A DNA stretch of 64,000 nucleotides from Fictibacillus solisalsi (GCF_900103485.1 NZ_FNHW01000001.1:2002521-2066520), one strand, 5' to 3'; shown: positions 38,052 through 48,798, counted from the stretch's first letter. Numbers and translations: made by a program. Notes: generated by a model not told the origin, from the sequence alone.

Positions 38052-38691
38052 AATACACACTCCGTTCTATCCAATAATTAACGATTTTTCTGCAAACCGG
38101 AAGCGTAAACCCTACAATGCTCCCGATCGTAATACAAAACAGTATGGTTCCAAGTGAGATCGGCCCTTTTAGCAGCCAGCCTCCGGTTAAAACAAAAAGT
38201 TCCATCGCCAGCCGGATATGTGAAATTTTCTTTCCCGTTTTCTCCGTTAACGCCAGCATTAAGCTGTCCCGGGGACCGGCACCACAATCACATGCGATGT
38301 AAAAACCCATTCCAAACCCGTTGATAACAAGTCCTGCCGCAAGCATGGCAATCGCGCCAATGACCGACTCGGGTGTTTTGAAGAAGGGTATTGCCATAAA
38401 AATATCAATAAAAATTCCAACAAAAATCATGTTAAGAAAAGCGCCCACCTGCGGCCATTTTTTCGTTAGCCAGGAAGTAGACCCGAGAATCAGGAATCCC
38501 ATTATGATGGACCAGGTGCCAATCGATAATCCGAATTGATAATACAAACCAATATGTAAAACGTCCCAGGGCGCGCTTCCGAGGTTGGCTTTAATCATCA
38601 GCGAGACGCCAAATGACAAGAGAACGAGTCCCATAAAAAACACGAGCCATTTGACAAAGAAAGGCCTTGCAACGGGATTAACTATTTTCAT
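37984..38691 (-). CDS. YczE/YitT-family integral membrane protein
   Basis: ATG 38691 (MKIVNPVARPFFVKW), after AAGGGAAGGAAA, gives 235 residues; the frame extends to 38766 without a better site. Five membrane helices and the motifs SLMIKANLGSAPWDVLHIGL and IACDCGAGPRDSLMLALTEK are typical of the YczE family. The function is unknown. The last 23 codons overlap cymR in another frame and encode a charged tail, possibly an extension beyond the normal end. It is divergent from rarA. Confidence 0.8.
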   Translation of the reverse strand: MKIVNPVARPFFVKWLVFFMGLVLLSFGVSLMIKANLGSAPWDVLHIGLYYQFGLSIGTWSIIMGFLILGSTSWLTKKWPQVGAFLNMIFVGIFIDIFMAIPFFKTPESVIGAIAMLAAGLVINGFGMGFYIACDCGAGPRDSLMLALTEKTGKKISHIRLAMELFVLTGGWLLKGPISLGTILFCITIGSIVGFTLPVCRKIVNYWIERSVYYENLNKRTIRVNHHDGFGKKAR

Positions 38692-38838
38692 TAGTATTTC
38701 CTTCCCTTTGTCCATTTTTGCACATAAACCCAAACTATTATAGCACGAAAAAGCTAATTCTTGCATTCAAATGACCGGTATAGTACCTTTTGGTTACCAG
38801 TAATAACCGGTTTAGGTTCTTTAGTACAGGAGGAAAAT

Positions 38839-40173
38839 ATGGATTTATTCAGTGACCATCAATCTCGTGAAAATAAAACAATGGGTCCGCTTGCAAGCCG
38901 GATGCGTCCCCGGTCCATACAGGAGTTTATCGGACAATCCCATATTGTTGGCGAAGGGAAACTGCTGCGGCGGGCGATTGAAGCGGATCAGCTGACACCC
39001 ATGATATTTTTTGGCCCACCAGGCACTGGTAAAACCACACTGGCCAAAATCATCGCTAATTCCACATCAGCCTTCTTCGAGCAGTTGAATGCTGTTACCT
39101 CAGGAGTGGCTGACATCAAACGGGTAACTGGGGAAGCCAAAGAACGGCTGGTCATGGATAATAAGAAAACCGTTCTGTTCATCGATGAAATCCACCGGTT
39201 CAACAAAAGCCAGCAGGATGCGCTGCTTCCTTTTGTAGAAGATGGTACCGTCATTTTGATTGGTGCCACCACAGAGAGCCCCATGTTCGAAATCAATCCC
39301 GCCCTGCTGTCCAGATCAAGGCTGTTCCGGTTTGAACACCTGACCGACGACCATATCCGTCACGTCCTTCTACATACACTCGAAGATACCGAGAGGGGCT
39401 ACGGAAAATACAACATTGAGATCGAGGAAGACGCCCTCTCCCATCTGGTCTCTGTCGCAAATGGTGATGCAAGGACCGCCTTGAATGCACTGGAACTGGC
39501 GGTTCTCACCACCAAGCCCGATTCATCAGGCAACATACGCATCACACTCTCGATCGCGGAAGAAAGCATTCAGCAGCGCGTGCTTCAGTATGATAAGAAA
39601 GGCGATAATCATTACGATACGATTTCTGCATTTATCAAGAGTATCCGGGGTTCTGACCCTGATGCTGCCCTTTATTGGCTGGCCAAAATGATCTATGCAG
39701 GTGAAGATCCAAGATTTATTGCCCGAAGAATCTACGTTCATGCAGCAGAAGATATCGGGCTCGCAGACCCGAATGCTCTCCTCGTTGCACAGGCAGCAGC
39801 TTACGCAGTGGATTTTGTCGGTATGCCCGAAGCGCGCATTCCATTGGCGGAAGCGGTCGTTTACCTCGCAACGGCCCCCAAAAGCAATGCCGTCATCATG
39901 GGGATCGATAAAGCCATGCAAGCTGTTAAAAATGAAAAAAGCGGCCAGGTTCCCATCCACCTTCGTGATGCCCATTACAAGGGTGCGAGCGAGCTAGGAC
40001 ATGGAAAGGAGTATAAATACCCTCATAACTACCCAGACGGATATGTGGTCCAGCAATATCTGCCTGACCATTTAAAGAACAAGAAATTTTATGACCCCAC
40101 ACCAAGAGGGTTTGAAAAAAATATTCAAAAGCGGCTTGATTATTTTAATGACCGAAAGCGCAAAGAAACCTAA
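38839..40173 (+). CDS. rarA: Replication-associated AAA+ ATPase RarA (MgsA)
   Basis: ATG 38839 (MDLFSDHQSREN), nine bases after AGGAGG, gives 444 residues. Walker A is FFGPPGTGKTTLAKI, Walker [12 protein letters not shown], and sensor 1 IGATTESP. The C-terminal tetramerisation domain contains EYKYPHNYPDGYV. RarA acts at stalled replication forks with SSB. In B. subtilis (yrvN) it sits next to cymR, as here. Confidence 0.94.
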   Translation: MDLFSDHQSRENKTMGPLASRMRPRSIQEFIGQSHIVGEGKLLRRAIEADQLTPMIFFGPPGTGKTTLAKIIANSTSAFFEQLNAVTSGVADIKRVTGEAKERLVMDNKKTVLFIDEIHRFNKSQQDALLPFVEDGTVILIGATTESPMFEINPALLSRSRLFRFEHLTDDHIRHVLLHTLEDTERGYGKYNIEIEEDALSHLVSVANGDARTALNALELAVLTTKPDSSGNIRITLSIAEESIQQRVLQYDKKGDNHYDTISAFIKSIRGSDPDAALYWLAKMIYAGEDPRFIARRIYVHAAEDIGLADPNALLVAQAAAYAVDFVGMPEARIPLAEAVVYLATAPKSNAVIMGIDKAMQAVKNEKSGQVPIHLRDAHYKGASELGHGKEYKYPHNYPDGYVVQQYLPDHLKNKKFYDPTPRGFEKNIQKRLDYFNDRKRKET

Positions 40174-40289
40174 ATCTATCACTCTGTTAAGGCAAACTAG
40201 CAATTTTTAGAAATGACGTATAGAATCCTCTTCTTTTGCTCAAAATGAAAACATAAACTCGTACTTTATGATTCAAGGAGAGGATAGAT

Positions 40290-41024
40290 ATGATGAAAAT
40301 AAGACAGGACGCCTGGTCAGAGGAAGATGATCTGCTGCTTGCCGAGACGGTCTTGCGCCATGTCCGGGAAGGCAGCACACAGCTTCATGCCTTTGAAGAG
40401 GTTGGCGATAAACTTGAACGCACGAGCGCTGCTGTCGGGTTTCGTTGGAATGCCATTGTCCGTAAGAAATATGAACAAGCTTTAAAGATTGCGAAAAAAC
40501 AGCGTAAAGAACGGCAAAGAGCCCTTGCCAAAGGACAGCAAAACAAACCGAAAACTATCGTTAAACCGGTAAAGCCTGCAGATGATGAAGTTTATCATCC
40601 TGAGGAGTTCTTTAAAACGCCGTATACGGCTCCAGTTGAAGAAAGTTCCTTGCAGGAACCATCCTATCAGCCAGAACGACCTGAGGTACAGACAACCTAT
40701 CAATCTCAGGGGCAGTCATTAACGCTTGATGAAGTTATCCGTTATCTTTCCGATATTAACCGCAATGGTCTGGCCAGCGGGCGAATAGAAGATGAAAATA
40801 CAGCCTTAAAGCGACAGAATGAGGACTTTTTTCATCAAAACCAAAAGTTGACCGAGCAGCTGCAAAAACTTGAAAAAGATTTTGCAGCCATGAAAGAAGA
40901 TTACCAGGCACTCTTGCAAATTATGGACCGTGCACGAAGAATGGTTTTACTGCAGGATGATGCCGGCGATAACCAAAGCTTCCGCATGGATAAGAACGGA
41001 AACTTAGAAAAACTTGCAAAGTAA
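40290..41024 (+). CDS. RsfA-family prespore transcription factor
   Basis: The 244-residue protein opens with a Myb/SANT-like DNA-binding domain (RQDAWSEEDDLLLAETVLRHVREG and SAAVGFRWNAIVRK). A basic linker and a coiled coil (about 165-215) follow. RsfA proteins modulate SigF-dependent transcription in the forespore. The start follows AAGGAGAGG. It is most likely a paralogue of rsfA; the targets are unknown. A strong terminator follows. Confidence 0.85.
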   Translation: MMKIRQDAWSEEDDLLLAETVLRHVREGSTQLHAFEEVGDKLERTSAAVGFRWNAIVRKKYEQALKIAKKQRKERQRALAKGQQNKPKTIVKPVKPADDEVYHPEEFFKTPYTAPVEESSLQEPSYQPERPEVQTTYQSQGQSLTLDEVIRYLSDINRNGLASGRIEDENTALKRQNEDFFHQNQKLTEQLQKLEKDFAAMKEDYQALLQIMDRARRMVLLQDDAGDNQSFRMDKNGNLEKLAK

Positions 41025-41060
41025 AAGAAGGACTCACGATAATGTGAGCCCTTCTTTTTT
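41023..41060. terminator. Bidirectional terminator between the RsfA-type gene and tcdA
   Basis: The stem AAAGAAGG..CTCAC/GTGAG..CCTTCTTT with flanking A/T tracts separates two convergent genes. Confidence 0.88.
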
Positions 41061-41827
41061 TAATGCATTCGATTAATCCTAATCTGGTGGGTTTCCAGCA
41101 AGGTGTTTACCACATGTCCGGCCATAAATAAGCCGGAAACCGATGGAACAAAGGAGTTCGAGGATGGAGGCATTTTCGCCTTCCTGATTCCCGGCGCATT
41201 TTCCGGTACAATTTTCTCCCGGATATCTTCTCTGATTTGAACAGGAATTTCATCCGAGAACACAACGGTGACACCCTTATGGATTCCTTCTTTTCGAAGG
41301 CGCTGCCGCACCACCCTGGCGATGGGATCATAGCTCGTTTTGGAAATATCAGTAATTCGAAGCCGTGTTGGATCAAGCTTGTTGGCCACACCCATACTTG
41401 AAATAATCGGTATCTTTCGTTTCAGACACTCTTTGGCAAGATGAACTTTGTAGGTAATCGTATCCGAAGCATCCACGACAAAATCGAGATCATAATCAAA
41501 AAATTGTTCATACGTTTCTTCTGTATAGAACATTTCAAGTGCGATAACTTCGCAATCCGGATTAATATCTGCAATCCTTTGTTTCATTAACTCCACTTTC
41601 GATTGGCCCACGGTGGAGAGCAACGCATGAATCTGCCGGTTCACATTGGTGATATCCACCACATCTTTGTCTACGAGAATAAGTTTGCCGATACCCGCCC
41701 TCGCCAGGGCTTCGGCTGAAAATGATCCGACCCCTCCGATGCCCAGGATACCGACGGTACTGCCCTTTAAGGCCTCCAGCCCGTCTTCTCCGATTGCAAG
41801 CTCATTTCTTGAAAATTGATGTAACAT
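41060..41827 (-). CDS. tcdA: tRNA threonylcarbamoyladenosine dehydratase
   Basis: The 255-residue E1-like protein has the ATP-binding motif ILGIGGVGSFSAEALARAGIGKLILVDKD. It cyclises t6A37 of tRNA to ct6A. Unlike classic E1 enzymes it has no CxxC zinc pairs, as in CsdL/TcdA. The start follows AAAGGAGAAAG. In B. subtilis this is YrvM, and the 6S RNA gene bsrA lies next to it, as here. Confidence 0.92.
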   Translation of the reverse strand: MLHQFSRNELAIGEDGLEALKGSTVGILGIGGVGSFSAEALARAGIGKLILVDKDVVDITNVNRQIHALLSTVGQSKVELMKQRIADINPDCEVIALEMFYTEETYEQFFDYDLDFVVDASDTITYKVHLAKECLKRKIPIISSMGVANKLDPTRLRITDISKTSYDPIARVVRQRLRKEGIHKGVTVVFSDEIPVQIREDIREKIVPENAPGIRKAKMPPSSNSFVPSVSGLFMAGHVVNTLLETHQIRINRMH

Positions 41828-41972
41828 TGTCTTTCTCCTTTCTATGAAAAGAAGTTGTTTTCATTGTACAACTCCTGTCGGTTCAAAATCGTACTTCCAT
41901 TAGTCCTTAAAAAGGATATCCCATTTTTCCAAGGAGTACAACCGTTATTCGTAAGCAAAACCAAAAAACAGC

Positions 41973-41998
41973 AAAAAAACCCGGACATTCGTCCGGGC
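41973..41998 (-). terminator. Terminator following the 6S RNA gene
   Basis: A perfect short stem (CCCGGAC/GTCCGGG) is followed by seven Ts on the minus strand. It lies about 33 bases beyond the predicted mature 6S 3' end. Confidence 0.85.
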
Positions 41999-42030
41999 TG
42001 TTATTTACATTCATTTTAAAATAATGCTGG

Positions 42031-42214
42031 TGAGAGTCCCAACTGTGCCGTCATTTCCTAAGTTTTGAACCTGCTCTCGCAGGTGGGTGCCCTGTTCGGC
42101 AATTAATGCGTCCCCTGCAAGGAGGCATGCACGCTTTGTCAAAACACCAGCTCCCGATTAAAAAGTGTTGGCTCAAAACATTCGGTATTAACGAACACAT
42201 CAGGACTCTTATTG
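42031..42214 (-). ncRNA. 6S RNA (SsrS/BsrA-type)
   Basis: About 184 bases on the minus strand fold into one long interrupted hairpin. GAGTCC at the 5' end pairs with GGACTC at the 3' end, TTTTGA pairs with TCAAAA nearer the middle, CCAACAC/GGTGTT forms an inner helix, and the apex holds CTCCTTGCAGGGG. The site between tcdA and aspS is where bsrA lies in B. subtilis. 6S RNA binds SigA-RNA polymerase as a promoter mimic in stationary phase. The ends are estimated from the promoter and closing stem. Confidence 0.82.
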
Positions 42215-42220
42215 GAATAA

Positions 42221-42249
42221 ATCATATCACATCGAGTGGGCTAAGACAA
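42221..42249 (-). promoter_or_regulatory. SigA promoter of 6S RNA
   Basis: On the minus strand, TTGTCT (42244-42249), a 17-bp spacer and TATGAT (42221-42226), placing the start at about 42214. Confidence 0.75.
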
Positions 42250-42298
42250 GAGAATACGCCCTCATTATTTAAATTTTCTAATAGTTACGACTTCTTTC

Positions 42299-44086
42299 CT
42301 ATGCCTTTTGTCCAGCTTCTTCACCAAGTTTTACAGCCAGGTGAAGTTCATTCAATTGCTTATCGCTGACGGTGGATGGAGCATTGGTCAAAAGGTCGCT
42401 GGCACTTGCTGTTTTCGGGAACGCAATAGTGTCACGAAGGTTGTTCCTGCCTGCCAGAATCATAACGAGACGATCCAATCCAAGTGCGATTCCTCCATGC
42501 GGAGGTGTTCCGTATTCGAAAGCGTCCATTAGGAAGCCAAACTCTTCTTTTGCAGCCTCTTCTGTAAATCCGAGGGTTTTGAACATTTTCTCCTGAATCT
42601 TTCTTTGATAGATACGCTGTGATCCTCCGCCAAGCTCATAACCGTTCAGCACTAGGTCATAGGCCTTCGCACGAACCTCACCAGGATTGCTTTCAAGGAG
42701 ATCAAGATCTTCTTCTTTTGGCATCGTAAATGGATGGTGAAGCGCGACATAGCGATCTGCATCTTGGTCAAATTCAACTAGTGGGAAGTCTACAACCCAA
42801 AGGAAATTCAACTGGCTTTCATCTATCAGGTTCAACTCCTTACCGAGTTTTAAGCGGAGTGCTCCAAGAGAATCAGCCACTACTTGCTTGCTGTCTGCCA
42901 CAAACAGGAACAAGTCCCCGGCTTCTCCTTCAAGAGCCTGAATCAATCCCTTCTGTTCTTCTTCATTAAAGAACTTGGCGATCGGGCCTTTCAGTTCGTT
43001 TTCCTCCAGCTTCAGCCACGCAAGTCCTTTGGCTCCATACCGCTTGACGAAATCGGTGAGAATATCAATATCCTTGCGGGAATAGTTTGCTGCTTGCCCC
43101 TTTACATTCAGTGCCTTGACTTCTCCGCCGCCTTCCACTGTTGAAGCGAAAACTTTAAAACCGCTTGTTTTTACGAGCTCTGAAACGTTAAGCAGTTCCA
43201 TTCCAAAACGAGTGTCAGGTTTGTCTGACCCATAGCGGTCCATCGCTTCCGCATAAGTTAAACGAGGAAGCGGCGTTTGAACAGAATAGCTTCGGACTTC
43301 CTGAGCAAGCTGTACCATCAGTTCTTCCATCATAGCCATAAGTTTCTCCTGACCGAGGAAGGATGTTTCAATGTCAATCTGAGTGAATTCAGGCTGGCGG
43401 TCTGCCCGCAAATCTTCATCACGGAAACAGCGCACAACCTGGAAGTAACGTTCAAAACCAGCAACCATCAAAAGCTGTTTAAACAGCTGGGGTGACTGTG
43501 GAAGAGCATAAAAGTGACCCGGATGTACACGGCTTGGCACAAGATAGTCACGTGCTCCCTCAGGGGTGCTCTTTGTCAGCATCGGTGTTTCAATTTCCAT
43601 AAACTCCTGTGCATCAAGAAAATCGCGAATCGTTTTTGTTATGCGATAGCGTAGTTTCATGGTTTCCTGCATGGCCGGCCGTCTTAAATCAAGATAGCGG
43701 TATTTCAGGCGAACGTCTTCATTGATGTCATTGTCCTCTGAAATGGAAAATGGTGGCGTTTTGGCACTGTTAATGATTTGAATTTCTCGTCCTAAAACTT
43801 CGATTTTGCCGGTTGGTACATTCTCGTTCACGGTTCCTTCTGATCGGGAAACAATGGTCCCCTTTACACTCAACACAAATTCGCTTCTTACTTTTTCAGC
43901 AATGTCGAGCGCTTCCTGGGACACCTCCGGGCTGAAGACTACCTGTACTTGACCTGAACGGTCGCGAAGATCAATGAAAATCAACCCTCCAAGATCTCTC
44001 CTCTTCTGCACCCAGCCGTTAAGAATGACTTCCTCTCCGACATGCTGTTCATTCAATATTCCGCATTGATGCGTTCTTTCTGCCAT
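42299..44086 (-). CDS. aspS: Aspartyl-tRNA synthetase
   Basis: ATG 44086 ([15 protein letters not shown]), seven bases after GAGGAG, gives 595 residues. An N-terminal OB fold, the class II motifs ([18 protein letters not shown]), the bacterial GAD insertion and the final motif 3 ([15 protein letters not shown]) are all visible. It is the second gene of hisS-aspS, 14 bases after hisS, under a T-box reading Asp. Confidence 0.97.
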   Translation of the reverse strand: MAERTHQCGILNEQHVGEEVILNGWVQKRRDLGGLIFIDLRDRSGQVQVVFSPEVSQEALDIAEKVRSEFVLSVKGTIVSRSEGTVNENVPTGKIEVLGREIQIINSAKTPPFSISEDNDINEDVRLKYRYLDLRRPAMQETMKLRYRITKTIRDFLDAQEFMEIETPMLTKSTPEGARDYLVPSRVHPGHFYALPQSPQLFKQLLMVAGFERYFQVVRCFRDEDLRADRQPEFTQIDIETSFLGQEKLMAMMEELMVQLAQEVRSYSVQTPLPRLTYAEAMDRYGSDKPDTRFGMELLNVSELVKTSGFKVFASTVEGGGEVKALNVKGQAANYSRKDIDILTDFVKRYGAKGLAWLKLEENELKGPIAKFFNEEEQKGLIQALEGEAGDLFLFVADSKQVVADSLGALRLKLGKELNLIDESQLNFLWVVDFPLVEFDQDADRYVALHHPFTMPKEEDLDLLESNPGEVRAKAYDLVLNGYELGGGSQRIYQRKIQEKMFKTLGFTEEAAKEEFGFLMDAFEYGTPPHGGIALGLDRLVMILAGRNNLRDTIAFPKTASASDLLTNAPSTVSDKQLNELHLAVKLGEEAGQKA

Positions 44087-44100
44087 GCTGAAACTCCTCC

Positions 44101-45369
44101 TCAAATTTGGTTCAAAATATATTGTGTCACTTCTTCAAGCTTAACTTCGGTTTGATTACCGGATTCCATCTCTTTCACGGAGATGACTCCATTGGCCAGT
44201 TCGTCGTCACCCAGCACGGCAACAATCTTGGCATTTGTGCGGTCTGCCGCTTTAAACTGAGCTTTCATTTTTTTATCCATGTAATCTTTGTCTGCTTTCA
44301 AGCCTGCCTTACGCAATTGATAAAGGATGGATGGTGCTTTCTCTTTTGCCGATTCACCCATCACAACCAGATAGCAGTCGAGTGAATCTTCAATTGGAAG
44401 TTTTACCCCTTCTGCATCAAGGGCCAGAAGCAAGCGTTCAAGGCTCATCGCAAATCCGATTCCCGGTGTAGCCGGTCCGCCAATTTCCTCAGCCAATCCG
44501 TTGTATCGGCCGCCGCCGCTTAAGGTTGTAATGGCACCAAAGCCTTCTGCATCACTCATAATTTCAAAAGCGGTATGATTGTAATAATCCAACCCCCGAA
44601 CAAGTGTCGGATCAATCACATAGTCAATACCCATCGCTGTCAGAGTTGACTTTACCGTTTCAAAGTAATTTCTTGATTCATCATTCAGATAATCATGGAT
44701 GGAAGGAGCCGTTTTCATCAAATCGTGATCACGGTCCTTCTTGCAATCCAAGATCCTGAGCGGGTTGGTTTGCAGACGGTTTTGGCAATCGTGGCAAAAC
44801 TCGTCGATACGTGGTTCAAAATGAGCCACGAGCGCATCTCTATGCGCTTTCCTGCTCTCTTTATCTCCCAGTGTGTTCAGAACTAGACGCAGGCGTTTTA
44901 ACCCAAGCTCTTTATAAACGTCCATGGCGAGCGCCATTACTTCTGCATCGATTGATGGATCATCACTTCCCATGGCTTCAATGCCGAACTGGACGAACTG
45001 ACGGTATCTTCCTGCCTGCGGCCTTTCGTATCGAAACATCGGACCGATATAATACAGCTTGGTCGGCTGCTGAGGGAGACCAAACAGTTTGTTTTCGACA
45101 TAGGATCTCACTGTGCTTGCCGTTCCCTCCGGCCGAAGCGTAAGGCTTCGTTCCCCTCTGTCCGTAAAGGTATACATCTCCTTTTGGACAATATCAGTGG
45201 TGTCCCCGACACTTCTCAAAAAGAGTTCGGTATGTTCAAAAATTGGTGTCCGAATCTCCTTATAGTTGTACCTGCTGCAAATCTCTCGTGCTTTTTTCTC
45301 TACATACTGCCATTTTTCAACGGTTCCCGGTAAAATATCCTGTGTTCCTCTTGGAATTTGATATCCCAT
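44101..45369 (-). CDS. hisS: Histidyl-tRNA synthetase
   Basis: ATG 45369 ([15 protein letters not shown]) follows AAGGAGG by seven bases; a GTG one codon upstream is less likely. The 422-residue class II enzyme shows motif 2 ([14 protein letters not shown]) and the His-specific [12 protein letters not shown]. It charges tRNA-His. It heads the operon with aspS. Confidence 0.97.
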   Translation of the reverse strand: MGYQIPRGTQDILPGTVEKWQYVEKKAREICSRYNYKEIRTPIFEHTELFLRSVGDTTDIVQKEMYTFTDRGERSLTLRPEGTASTVRSYVENKLFGLPQQPTKLYYIGPMFRYERPQAGRYRQFVQFGIEAMGSDDPSIDAEVMALAMDVYKELGLKRLRLVLNTLGDKESRKAHRDALVAHFEPRIDEFCHDCQNRLQTNPLRILDCKKDRDHDLMKTAPSIHDYLNDESRNYFETVKSTLTAMGIDYVIDPTLVRGLDYYNHTAFEIMSDAEGFGAITTLSGGGRYNGLAEEIGGPATPGIGFAMSLERLLLALDAEGVKLPIEDSLDCYLVVMGESAKEKAPSILYQLRKAGLKADKDYMDKKMKAQFKAADRTNAKIVAVLGDDELANGVISVKEMESGNQTEVKLEEVTQYILNQI

Positions 45370-45423
45370 CACCCATCCTCCTTGTATCAGTTATCATTCA
45401 TTTTCATTTGGTTAGAAAAATAA

Positions 45424-45703
45424 AAAAACTCCCGTCCCTATTATTATCGCAATAATAATAGGGACGGGAGTTACATACCCGCGGTGCCACCCTGGTTGAA
45501 GCATACGCTTCCGCTCAAATGCAAGTAACGCCTGCATGCGTCCAACTCTACTGGGGTATGGTTCATTTTCCGTTCGAATTGAAACCTCAGGAGTGTCTTT
45601 CACTAAATCATCATGCAGAAGTGCTCTCAACCTGTGGCACTTCCTCTCTGGCCATGTGGAGGTTTAGCTACTTTTCTCCGTCACTGGTTATTTCATTGAA
45701 TTG
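45424..45703 (-). promoter_or_regulatory. T-box leader of hisS-aspS, specifier reads Asp (GAC)
   Basis: The T-box core GGGTGGCACCGCGG lies at 45480-45493 on the minus strand. It is followed by a very strong terminator (AACTCCCGTCCCTATTATTAT paired with its complement, then T-run). In the specifier region GTGAAAGACACTCCTGAG aligns base for base with AGAAAGCTACTCCCGAG of the alaS T-box, putting GAC (Asp) at 45595-45597. Sliding two bases gives CAC (His), so overlapping dual specificity is possible. Confidence 0.9.
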
Positions 45704-45709
45704 TTATTT

Positions 45710-45738
45710 ATCTTACGCATCCTGAAGATCATTGTCAA
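45710..45738 (-). promoter_or_regulatory. SigA promoter of the hisS-aspS leader
   Basis: On the minus strand, perfect TTGACA (45733-45738), a 17-bp spacer and TAAGAT (45710-45715). Confidence 0.72.
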
Positions 45739-45767
45739 TGTTTTTCGCCAAATTTTTTCGAAAACGG

Positions 45768-45941
45768 CTATCGGCTCATCTTCTTGCGCAAACTGACCAC
45801 GCTGCGGAGCGGGACTCCAAATTCCTCGGCCAGCTCCAAATTGCTTGATGAAGCTTCTTTTTGGATAAAATCATGAAAGTCAATGCCCATCAGCTGATTC
45901 ACAGGGGCATGCACATGTTCTCCTTTTTCTCCGTTGCGCAT
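45768..45941 (-). CDS. Small helix-turn-helix-like protein
   Basis: This 57-residue ORF begins MRNGEKGEHVHAPVNQLMGI and ends with LELAEEFGVPLRSVVSLRKKM, which reads like a helix-turn-helix of the sigma-70 region 4 kind. The start follows GGAAGATTTGG. Small proteins of this type are annotated at this place in Bacillus genomes (YrzK region). The hisS promoter starts inside its last codons' downstream flank. DNA binding is inference only. Confidence 0.65.
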   Translation of the reverse strand: MRNGEKGEHVHAPVNQLMGIDFHDFIQKEASSSNLELAEEFGVPLRSVVSLRKKMSR

Positions 45942-46000
45942 CCAAATCTTCCTTTCACCTTTTTTTTTAGCTTTTCCAAAAGGTGAAGGTTTTAAAAGTT

Positions 46001-46444
46001 TTATTCCCGGCTGTCCAGGATCAAGGTGACAGGGCCGCTGTTGGTGAATGCCACGTCCATCATTGCCCCAAAAATGCCGGTTTCCACCGTAATTCCTTTT
46101 TCCCTGAGCATTCCGTTAAACGTCTCATACAGGGTGCTGGCCTGGTCAAGTTTGGCAGCATTCATAAAGTTAGGCCGCCTTCCCTTTTTGCAGTCACCAT
46201 ACAAGGTAAATTGCGAAACGGATAAAATAGAGCCCCCGACATCGAGCAATGAGAGATTCATTTTTTGCTGTTCATCTTCAAATATCCGGAGGTTGGCCGC
46301 TTTTTCAGCAAGAAACTCTGCGTCCTTTTCTGTGTCTTCATGCGTTACCCCGACAAGGAGCAACAAGCCATGGCCAATTTGGCCCACGACTTTCTCGTCT
46401 ACGGTAACAGAGGCCTCTGTTACCCGCTGTAAAACTAATCGCAT
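46001..46444 (-). CDS. dtd: D-aminoacyl-tRNA deacylase
   Basis: ATG 46444 ([18 protein letters not shown]), six bases after GGAGAG, gives 147 residues, the family length. The signatures [17 protein letters not shown] (here [14 protein letters not shown]) and a C-terminal [11 protein letters not shown] (the Gly-cisPro motif region) are present. It hydrolyses D-amino acids from tRNA. It lies 19 bp after relA. Confidence 0.94.
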   Translation of the reverse strand: MRLVLQRVTEASVTVDEKVVGQIGHGLLLLVGVTHEDTEKDAEFLAEKAANLRIFEDEQQKMNLSLLDVGGSILSVSQFTLYGDCKKGRRPNFMNAAKLDQASTLYETFNGMLREKGITVETGIFGAMMDVAFTNSGPVTLILDSRE

Positions 46445-46463
46445 GTCGCTCTCCTTTGTTTCT

Positions 46464-48644
46464 TTATTGCATGACACGGCGTACCGCGTATATATCAGGA
46501 ATCCGCTTGATCCGTTCGACTACCTTTTGCAGATGGTTCACATTCTGTATGGAAATGGACATACTGATCGTCGCCATCTTGTTTCGGTCGGATCTTCCGG
46601 AAACTGCAGTAATATTGGTTTTTGTTTCTCCTACAGCATGAAGAACCTCATTCAGCAGACCCCGGCGGTCAAACCCGTTGATTTCAATATCCACATTATA
46701 GCTTTTCGGTTTTTCGATGCTGCCTTCCCATTCTACTGGCAGCAGTCTGACCTGGGCATCCCCGGTCGTTACATTCACACAATCCTTGCGGTGTACGGAA
46801 ACACCCCGGCCTTTTGTAATATAGCCTACGATATCGTCCCCCGGAACAGGATTGCAGCATTTGGAAAGACGGATCAGAAGGTTGTCAATGCCTTTGACAA
46901 CAATGCCCGAGTCGGTTTTTTTGGGCACGGGCAGACTTTTTGATTCTGAAATCACATCAAGAAGCTGCTTGTTTTCCTGCTCCTGATCCTTTTTCCGGCG
47001 CAGCTTATCAGTCAGTCTAGTTGCAATTTGGGCTCCCGTTATGCCGTTATAACCGACGGCGGCATACATATCTTCTTCGTTCGAAAAATTGTACTTTCTG
47101 ATAACCGTTTGAATGTTTTCCGGTGTAAAAACATCTTTAAGGTCAAATCCGCGGCCGATAACTTCCTTCTCAATCAATTCCTTGCCTTTGGCGACGTTCT
47201 CTTCCCTGCGTTCCCGTTTGAAAAACTGCCGGATCTTATTTTTCGCATGTGAGCTTTGCGTAATCTTGAGCCAGTCCTGACTTGGTCCATAGGAATGCTT
47301 ACTCGTCATGATTTCGATAATATCGCCGGTCTTCAGCTTGTAATCGAGCGTCACCATTTTTCCGTTCACCTTCGCACCAATGCACCGGTTTCCAATCTCT
47401 GTGTGAATACGGTAGGCAAAGTCCAGCGGCACGGAGCCTGCAGGAAGCTCAATTACATCGCCTTTTGGAGTAAATACAAACACCATATCCGAGAACAAGT
47501 CCACTTTCAGCGATTCCATGAACTCTTCCGCATCTGCCACATCATTTTGCCACTCCAATATTTCGCGGAACCAGGTTAACTTATTTTCAAACGTGTTAAC
47601 CGGGGCTTTCTTGGAGCCTTCCTTGTATGCCCAGTGAGCGGCAATCCCGTATTCTGCCACACGATGCATTTCACTTGTACGGATTTGCACTTCAAGCGGA
47701 TCGCCTTTTGGCCCGATAACCGTCGTATGAAGAGATTGATACATATTGGCCTTTGGCATCGCTATATAATCTTTGAAACGCCCGGGCATGGGCTTCCATG
47801 CCGTATGGATGATGCCCAAAGCTGCATAGCAGTCTTTGATGTTGTGTACAATCACTCTGACAGCAAGCAGATCATAAATTTCATTAAACTGTTTGTTCTG
47901 CTTCACCATTTTTCTGTAAATACTGTAGATGTGCTTTGGCCGTCCTGAAATGTCAGCTTTGATCTGCACCTCTGACAAACGGCTGTTGATCTCACCCATC
48001 ACTTCTTCAACATATTGCTCCCGTTCGGCTCTCTTTTGTTTCATCAGGTTTACAATCCTGTAGTACTGCTGCGGATTGAGATACCGCAATGAAACATCTT
48101 CAAGCTCCCACTTAATGGTAGAGATACCCAGCCTGTGCGCCAGGGGCGCAAAAATTTCAAGGGTTTCATTTGCTTTTTGAATCTGTTTCTCTTTTGGCAT
48201 ATGCTTCAATGTGCGCATATTGTGAAGGCGGTCTGCCAGTTTAATCAAAATACAGCGAATATCCTGGGCCATTGCTACGAACATTTTTCGGTGATTTTCG
48301 GCTTGCTGCTCTTCTTTTGACTTAAACTTAATTTTCTTCAGCTTGGTGACCCCATCAACAAGCATGGCTACTTCTTCATTAAACCGGTCGCTGATATCCT
48401 TTAGTGTAATGGGCGTATCTTCCACTACATCATGAAGAAAACCCGCAGCCACTGTAACCGGGTCCATCTGAAGATCGACCAGAATACCAGCCACTTCAAC
48501 AGGATGCTGAATATACGGCTCTCCCGATTTGCGGAATTGGCCTTCATGTGCATCCTTTGCGTATTCATAAGCTTTTCTCAAGAATTCAATATCTTCCTGG
48601 GAAAGATAGCTTTCTGCATTTTTTAATACTTCTTCTATCGTCAT
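46464..48644 (-). CDS. relA: Bifunctional (p)ppGpp synthetase/hydrolase
   Basis: ATG 48644 ([14 protein letters not shown]), after AGGTGAT, gives 726 residues. The order is HD hydrolase ([13 protein letters not shown]), synthetase domain ([20 protein letters not shown]), TGS, zinc finger/RIS region, and C-terminal ACT ([21 protein letters not shown]). With an intact HD motif it should both make and degrade (p)ppGpp. It lies between apt and dtd, as in B. subtilis. Confidence 0.96.
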   Translation of the reverse strand: MTIEEVLKNAESYLSQEDIEFLRKAYEYAKDAHEGQFRKSGEPYIQHPVEVAGILVDLQMDPVTVAAGFLHDVVEDTPITLKDISDRFNEEVAMLVDGVTKLKKIKFKSKEEQQAENHRKMFVAMAQDIRCILIKLADRLHNMRTLKHMPKEKQIQKANETLEIFAPLAHRLGISTIKWELEDVSLRYLNPQQYYRIVNLMKQKRAEREQYVEEVMGEINSRLSEVQIKADISGRPKHIYSIYRKMVKQNKQFNEIYDLLAVRVIVHNIKDCYAALGIIHTAWKPMPGRFKDYIAMPKANMYQSLHTTVIGPKGDPLEVQIRTSEMHRVAEYGIAAHWAYKEGSKKAPVNTFENKLTWFREILEWQNDVADAEEFMESLKVDLFSDMVFVFTPKGDVIELPAGSVPLDFAYRIHTEIGNRCIGAKVNGKMVTLDYKLKTGDIIEIMTSKHSYGPSQDWLKITQSSHAKNKIRQFFKRERREENVAKGKELIEKEVIGRGFDLKDVFTPENIQTVIRKYNFSNEEDMYAAVGYNGITGAQIATRLTDKLRRKKDQEQENKQLLDVISESKSLPVPKKTDSGIVVKGIDNLLIRLSKCCNPVPGDDIVGYITKGRGVSVHRKDCVNVTTGDAQVRLLPVEWEGSIEKPKSYNVDIEINGFDRRGLLNEVLHAVGETKTNITAVSGRSDRNKMATISMSISIQNVNHLQKVVERIKRIPDIYAVRRVMQ

Positions 48645-48756
48645 GAAAATCACCTAACGTCAAAATTGTATAGTGCTTCTATTATCTTGAAAAAATGTGA
48701 AGCTGTAAAGTAAAAAACGAAAAATGTCGAATTTCCTTTATTTACAATTCTATATG

Positions 48757-48794
48757 AAAAAGAAAGAGTACTCCATTACAGAGAGCACCCTTTC
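48757..48794 (-). terminator. Terminator of apt
   Basis: A stem with GAAAGGGTGCTC on one side and GAGTACTCTTTC on the other is followed by TTTTTC on the minus strand, just after the apt stop. Confidence 0.75.
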
Positions 48795-48798
48795 TATC

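Noticed and set aside
45412..45630. 72-codon ORF on the minus strand
   Set aside because: It spans the T-box antiterminator and terminator of hisS; its bases are explained by RNA structure.
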